From NCBI GenBank assembly GCA_902651635.1, contig CACRSC010000001.1, forward strand, positions 66,733 through 130,732: DNA of 64,000 bases, in the 5' to 3' direction. The position numbers and the translations under genes are program-made. The stretch comes from Mastigamoeba balamuthi (taxonomy: Eukaryota > Evosea > Mastigamoebida > Mastigamoebidae). The notes under the pieces were generated by a model. The model did not search any database. It was given only the letters and a program-made list of their open reading frames with translations, and had not been told where the DNA came from. This document shows positions 59,671 to 64,000 of this stretch, piece after piece (the first letter of the stretch is position 1; each line of letters begins with the position of its first letter).

Positions 59671-61097
59671 TCACGTGCGGCGCTTCTTGGCGGCGGGGCG
59701 CCTGCCACGGCCCCCGCGGCCGCCACGACCTCTGCCGCGGCCACCGCCGCCTCGGACCATGTCCTCCTCGTCGTCGCTGTCGTCATCTGCGCTGGGCTCG
59801 CCGTCGTCGTCGCTGCCCTCGTCGTCCGACGCGCTGCGCTTGATCTTCTTCTTGGCCTCGACGACCTCGCCGTCCTCGGCGACCTCCTCGTCGATGCCCG
59901 CGTAAGCGATCGACTCCCACAGCCTGTCCGCGTCGATGACCGCCTTCTTGCCCTTCTTCGGCGGCTTGGGCGCCTCCTCGGACAGCATCAGCATCGCAGT
60001 GGCCATTAGCTTCACGTAGATCTGCGAATCAGTTGTCTTTAGAGGCGCCAGAAAAGAGAGGGAAATGAGAAAGCGGTAGCGGTTCTGACCTTCTTCTGGA
60101 GGCTGCGGGTCTTCGAGTTCCAGACGTAGACGAACCTGTCGATGCCGCAGGTGGCAATGACAGGGTCGGACTCGTGCACGCAGACGGCCCTCTGCGCGCC
60201 CGCGATGCCCTTGAGCGAGCCCTCGACCCGCTTGCGCTCGATGTGCACGCGGACGACGTCGCCGTGGGCCGTGGTGAACCACGCGCCCTCAGGGTCCGCG
60301 GGCGACACCGTGCACCCCGTCACCGAGTTGGGGAAGATCTCCGCGTTCACGATCGGCTGCGCCCCCTTCCTCGTGTCGTACATGCGGAACTGGAGCGGGT
60401 CCCCCACTCGCTCGTTGAGGCCGCATCCGGGAGAGGAGACCCAGGGGAGCGGACGGACCTCCTTGTAGGCAGTGCCGACGACGAGCACGAGGGGGTCCGA
60501 GGGCAGGAAGAAGCAGGCGGCGTGCCAGACGGGCCTGCGGAGGTCGAGCTTGTCGTTGGGCACGTTGCGCGAGTGCCAGAGCTCGCGGCTCTTGGCGACG
60601 CTCCAGACGCTCAGCTCGCGCTCGCGGCCGCCCAGGGCCACCACGAGCCCGCGCTTGCCCCAGTCCCCCAGGCACGCGCAGTGCACGGGTCCCTTGACCC
60701 TCGCAACGACGCGCTGCCCCTGTGCGCCCTCTGCGTCGTCGCTGGGCTCGGGCTTGGCGAGCGACGCGGCGCCCGGGTAGAGTATCGCCTCGCCGCCCTC
60801 GGTGACGACGACGACGTCGGTGGACGTCGGGGACGTCAGCGAGAGCATGCGGGCGGGGCCGTCGGCGTAGGTGCCGCGCTCGGAGACGGTGCCCGAGAGC
60901 AGGTCGACGGCGAGGAGCTTGCCAGAGGCGGCGACCATGACGAGCGACTCGCGGGCGGCGGCGTCGGCGCCCGGGCCCCACGCCATGCGCTCCACCTCGG
61001 CGACGCCCGCCGGGAGCGCGATCTCGAGCTCCGTCTTGGCGGTGTCGAGCGAGAGCAGCTTCAGGGGACCGTTGCGAGCTCCCACGAGGACCTTCAT
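59671..61097 (-). CDS. WDR74: WDR74 / Nsa1 60S-assembly WD40 protein
   Basis: A seven-bladed WD40 protein of the WDR74/Nsa1 family, part of nucleolar pre-60S particles. Exons 61097-60090 and 60021-59671 give 452 residues in frame. Signatures are MKVLVGARNG at the start, LGGRERELSVWSVAK, LDLRRPVWHAACFFLP, FRMYDTRKGAQPI, GCTVSPADPEGAWFTTAHGD and CGIDRFVYVWNSKTR. The C-terminus is acidic and then Arg/Gly-rich (GRGRGGRGGRGR), ending KKRRT, a nucleolar signature. A possible extra 48-nt intron near 60400-60450 cannot be excluded because it would leave the frame open either way. Confidence 0.85.
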
Positions 61098-61330
61098 TGG
61101 CGCAGCTCCAGCAGCACTCCCCCGCGCAGTAAAATATCTACCATAGGAGATTGCGTCACCCGTGACGCACAATATCTTAGCCGGAAAATGACCAGCGGCA
61201 GTACGGCTGCGTGTTGACGTTCGGCGTACTCATGTCTGACACATTTGAAGGCCATTCGCTGTTACATCTCGGGGTTCAACACACCATTTTCAATTTACAG
61301 GATACAATTCAATTGCTTTCATGCAGCTGG

Positions 61331-62241
61331 TCAGCGGCGCTTCTTTTCGTCCGCAGGGCGCTTGACTGTTGTCCTGGGCACCTCGTGCGGCTTCTGGCGC
61401 TCGATCACCAGCCCCGGAGCAAAGTCCCTCAGCCTCACCGTGCGACTACACACAAAGTGGTGAGAACCCACCAACTCCAACGGAGCAGAACGCACTCGAC
61501 GAGAGTCTTCGCCTCCTCCCTCGACAGATTGGCTTGCGCTGTCAGGGTCCTCGGATGCTCTGCCCCCAGCAACTCCTATCGCCCTTGCGGTGAGCCATCT
61601 CTCGGTCACAGTTGCCCCCCTCCTCCCGTACCGAAAAGACTGCCTTGGCGGTGGTGAAGAGGCTGAGGGCCTCCTCGGACCGCACCTCGCGGTGCATGGC
61701 CGACGTGCACACGGCGACGTTGTTCATCAGCACAGCCGAGTTCACGTGCGTCCCCGAGGGGTACAGCTGAGGCAGCTCAACGGGTCAGTCCGCCTGGCAG
61801 GCGAGTGTCGCGTGCCCTCTGCCGGATGGTCCGCGCCTTGTCGAAGTACGCGAGGGCCTTCTCGAAGTCGCCCATGTGCAGGTACGCTCCCCCGATGCGC
61901 CCGTACGTCAGTGGGCTCAGGTCCCCCGCGTCGAAGTCGTCCATGACATCCACAAGCTGCCGAGCTGCCACATACTCTGCGAACGCAGCCTTGTCCTGCC
62001 GCAGGCTCTCGTACACGTCGCCCGCCAGCACGTGGGCGAGGGCGAGGGCGGGCGTCGAAGAGGGATCGCGGGCCAGGGGAGAGCTGAAGAGCTCCTCGAT
62101 GGCCGCCTGACACTCTGCATGGCGGCTCTGGCCGTGCAGGTCGATGGCTGCGTCCAGTTGGGGTCCCAGCGGAGTCCCATCAGCGGCTCCGGGGGCCACG
62201 ACCTCCTTGATGAGCACGGCGGTGGGACCAATACGAGCCAT
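61331..62241 (-). CDS. Tetratricopeptide-repeat protein
   Basis: Exons 62241-61816, 61766-61632, 61557-61496 and 61445-61331 give 245 residues in frame. At least three TPR-like helix pairs are visible: ALAHVLAGDVYESLRQDKAAF, YGRIGGAYLHMGDFEKALAYFDKAR, and SAVLMNNVAVCTSAMHREV with EEALSLFTTAKAVFS; then HPRTLTAQANLSREEA. The spacing resembles kinesin-light-chain type repeats. The basic tail (RQKPHEV, DEKKRR) is not a known domain. The role is probably as an adaptor; no partner can be inferred. The start lies 64 bases from the tRNA gene. Confidence 0.75.
61767..61815 (-). other. GC-AG intron (TPR protein)
   Basis: Donor GAGG|GCACGC, acceptor CCTCAG, 49 nt, phase 0. The sole GT inside (GTTGAG) is phase 1 and fails. 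The gene's total exon length is a multiple of three with this choice. Confidence 0.8.
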
Positions 62242-62304
62242 CACACGACGGAAGATGCTATTTTTGCCTGTGCTCCGCAGGCTCTTTTTCGCTCGCAATA
62301 AAAA

Positions 62305-62375
62305 GGCTCGAGAGGGAATCGAACCCTCAACCTTCTGTTTACGAGACAGACGCAATACCATTATGCTATCGAGCC
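62305..62375 (-). tRNA. tRNA-Thr (anticodon CGT)
   Basis: The minus strand folds as a cloverleaf: acceptor GGCTCGA with TCGAGCC (7 bp), a short D arm with GG in the loop, anticodon stem TCTGT/ACAGA with loop CTCGTAA (anticodon CGT, reading ACG), and T arm GAGGG-TTCGATT-CCCTC. No intron; CCA is not encoded. A and B box sequences are internal as usual for RNA polymerase III. An A-rich tract (plus 62298-62304) provides a T-run terminator on its strand. Confidence 0.93.
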
Positions 62376-62593
62376 ACCTTCATAAAAGAGATAATGGGAA
62401 TTTCTAGGTTGTGGTACGAGGTGGCAGGGAACAGATAGGCGTTTCACGAGAAACTGTGGTATCCTACGACATGGCGCGATTCTATCCCGTCTCTTTCGTG
62501 TCTGTCCTTCTTCCCATACCGGCAGACCCTCGACGAATAATCGGTGAATCATCCTCCCAGAAAAGGGTATCTGAAATTAGCGGAAATAAAAAA

Positions 62594-64000
62594 ATGGCGA
62601 GTCACGCGGCCCTCCGGACTGCGTCCGTGACGCTCCTGGGCCTGGCGCTCGCCTGCGCCATGGAGTTCACCGACAGCTTCGACGTCGACCCCAACGCCTA
62701 CGACCCGCTGCGCCGCAACCCCTACACGCTCACCTTCGAGACCTTCGGCTTCAACAGCGGCGGCTCCTTCTCCCTCAAGCTCCACCTCGACACCGCACAG
62801 GTCCGCACCCCGCGCACTCGGTGCGGGGGGCCGCAGCCCCCACCCACCACGCGCGCGCTGTGTGCAGGAGGGGATGTGGATCGCGGGGTGCACGGGGGGG
62901 CAGAGGAACGAGATGTGGGACGACCCGTACGCGTGCCTGGGCGACTGGACGCCGCCGTGCCACCTGTGGTCGCGCGTGCCCGACAACGCGACAGAGGCCG
63001 CGCTCGAGCACCGCGTCGGCACCAACGCCGTGCTCCACGCGATGTTCGTCGTCTGCTCGGGCGCGCGGCTGTCGGGCAGCGTCGACGGCTGGTTCCTCAA
63101 CCCGCACGGCGAGCAGCTCGACGCGCGCGACGCCCCGCTCAAGTACCTCTACGCCATCCTCGTGGGCCTCTGGACCGTCATCGCCGCCGCGTGGTGCGCC
63201 AACTGGACCATCTACAGGAACGTACGTTCGGCTCTACTACTCTCCATGTGCCCGCGTCTGCGCGTGCGGTGAGGGGCCACTTCCGAGCTGCGCGCCCTCT
63301 GTGATCGGCACGGACAGCTGCAGTGGGAACAGCCCGGGGCTGTGCCTGTGCTGCTCTCTCAGTGCGCAGAGGGCCATACCCCCAATGTGAACGGCGTGCG
63401 TCTGATCAGGACGCCGCAGCGGGGGCAGCTCGGGATTGGCCTTTGTGCTGCTCTCTCAGTGCACAGAGGGCCAGAGACTCTCGGGCTGCGCCCGCTGTGA
63501 ACGGCGTGCGTCGGATCAGGACGCCACAGCGGGAGCAGCTCGGGGCTGGCCCTCGGCGGTGTGGCGCGCGGTGGCTCACGACTGCTGTGTGCAGCAAAAG
63601 TGCGCGCTGCACAGGGCCATCACGGTGTTCCCGGTCGTCAAGTTCGTGTGGATGGCGCTATGCACGGCGCTGTTCTTCACACTGTCGCGCAACGGGCGGT
63701 GGAAGGACGAGAGGGGGTTCCTGATCGCGTACTACGTCCTGCTGCCGTTCGAGGACGTCGTCATCTTCGCCATACTGCTGCTCATCTCGCACGGATGGGG
63801 CATCGTCACCTCGTCGATGAACAAGAGGTTCCTCTCCTACTCCTTCGGTACGGTCACCTGCGTCTGCACCGTCCCTCACCATCCCCGGGGGCCGCCTACT
63901 GACGTTGCCGCACAGTGTCCCTCTCTGCGCTGCTGTTCCTGAAGATACTGGGGCTCTGGTTCTCGGGATTTTTCAGTGTACGCAGGCGCCCACTGCCCCC
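62594..64000 (+). CDS. GOST / lung-7TM-like membrane protein (3' partial)
   Basis: Signal peptide (MASHAALRTASVTLLGLALACA), a luminal domain with paired Cys and Trp (WIAGCTGG, YACLGDW, PPCHLW), then membrane helices YLYAILVGLWTVIAAAWC, HRAITVFPVVKFVWMALCTALFF, FLIAYYVLLPFEDVVIFAILLL and VSLSALLFLKILGLWFSGF. The NWTIYRN-LHRAITVFP and SHGWGIV pattern resembles the GPR107/TMEM87/TMEM145 lung-seven-transmembrane group, whose members act in Golgi and endosome traffic. Exons: 62594-62800, 62868-63221, 63595 to about 63849, about 63915 onward. At least two or three more helices should lie past the window. The assignment rests on the helix pattern and is tentative. Confidence 0.65.
63348..63550 (+). 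repeat. Two-copy tandem repeat inside an intron
   Basis: Two imperfect copies of about 100 bases, each running from GTGCTGCTCTCTCAG to GCAGCTCGGG. They lie in the third and longest predicted intron (63222-63594) of the membrane-protein gene, with a partial third copy before them. The unit is GC-rich and shows no coding signal. Confidence 0.75.

Noticed and set aside
17290-61312. The palindrome CAATTG recurring in introns
   Set aside because: About ten occurrences in 64 kb is close to what base composition predicts, and several are intergenic.
1-64000. CRISPR arrays, bacterial operons and integrated viral genes
   Set aside because: No regularly spaced repeats, no polycistronic gene packing with ribosome sites, and no capsid, integrase or polymerase motifs were seen.

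Overview
This is eukaryotic nuclear DNA. It is GC-rich, dense with genes on both strands, and cut by many short spliceosomal introns (mostly 42-160 nt). A free-living amoebozoan is the best guess: receptor proteins carrying kinase-cyclase-kinase tails, and a Roco protein with the LRR/Roc/COR/kinase/WD40 plan plus a myotubularin-like module, are typical of amoebae. I cannot name the species.

Layout: 1-13898, two tandem paralogous receptors (LamG and Cys-rich ectodomain, one membrane helix, TKL kinase, adenylate-cyclase-type domain, second TKL kinase); the first is cut by the window edge. 13984-17064, an unrecognised protein and a PP2C phosphatase. 17332-22888, divergent HMCES/SRAP and CEBPZ/Noc1 genes. 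23791-28431, an acid lipase converging on a RING/B-box/coiled-coil/RCC1 protein. 28549-34260, a UBR-family N-recognin E3. 35530-41274 (minus), an AT-hook protein with a duplicated unknown module, a LYAR homologue and an RRM protein. 41950-43458, an SLC35B-type nucleotide-sugar transporter. 43835-47020, a tandem pair of unknown two-helix membrane proteins. 47244-56023 (minus), a Pats1-like Roco protein. 56255-57436, eIF6. 57581-62241 (minus), an MFSD12-like transporter, WDR74 and a TPR protein. 62305-62375, tRNA-Thr(CGT). 62594 to the end, a GOST/lung-7TM-like protein cut by the window edge.

Themes: signalling (two receptor kinase-cyclases, Roco kinase, PP2C), ubiquitin (UBR, RING/B-box), the endolysosomal and secretory system (acid lipase, MFSD12, SLC35B, GOST) and 60S ribosome assembly (CEBPZ, LYAR, eIF6, WDR74).

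The most unusual signal is in the introns. About a dozen are best explained as GC-AG introns, and most of these begin GCACG after an exonic G. The choice is forced by reading phase and conserved protein sequence in several genes, and whole-gene exon sums come out in frame. Ordinary GT donors here also often have C at +4 and G at +5. No virus-like element was recognised. Exon limits were read by eye from splice signals, reading frame and homology, so they are predictions.
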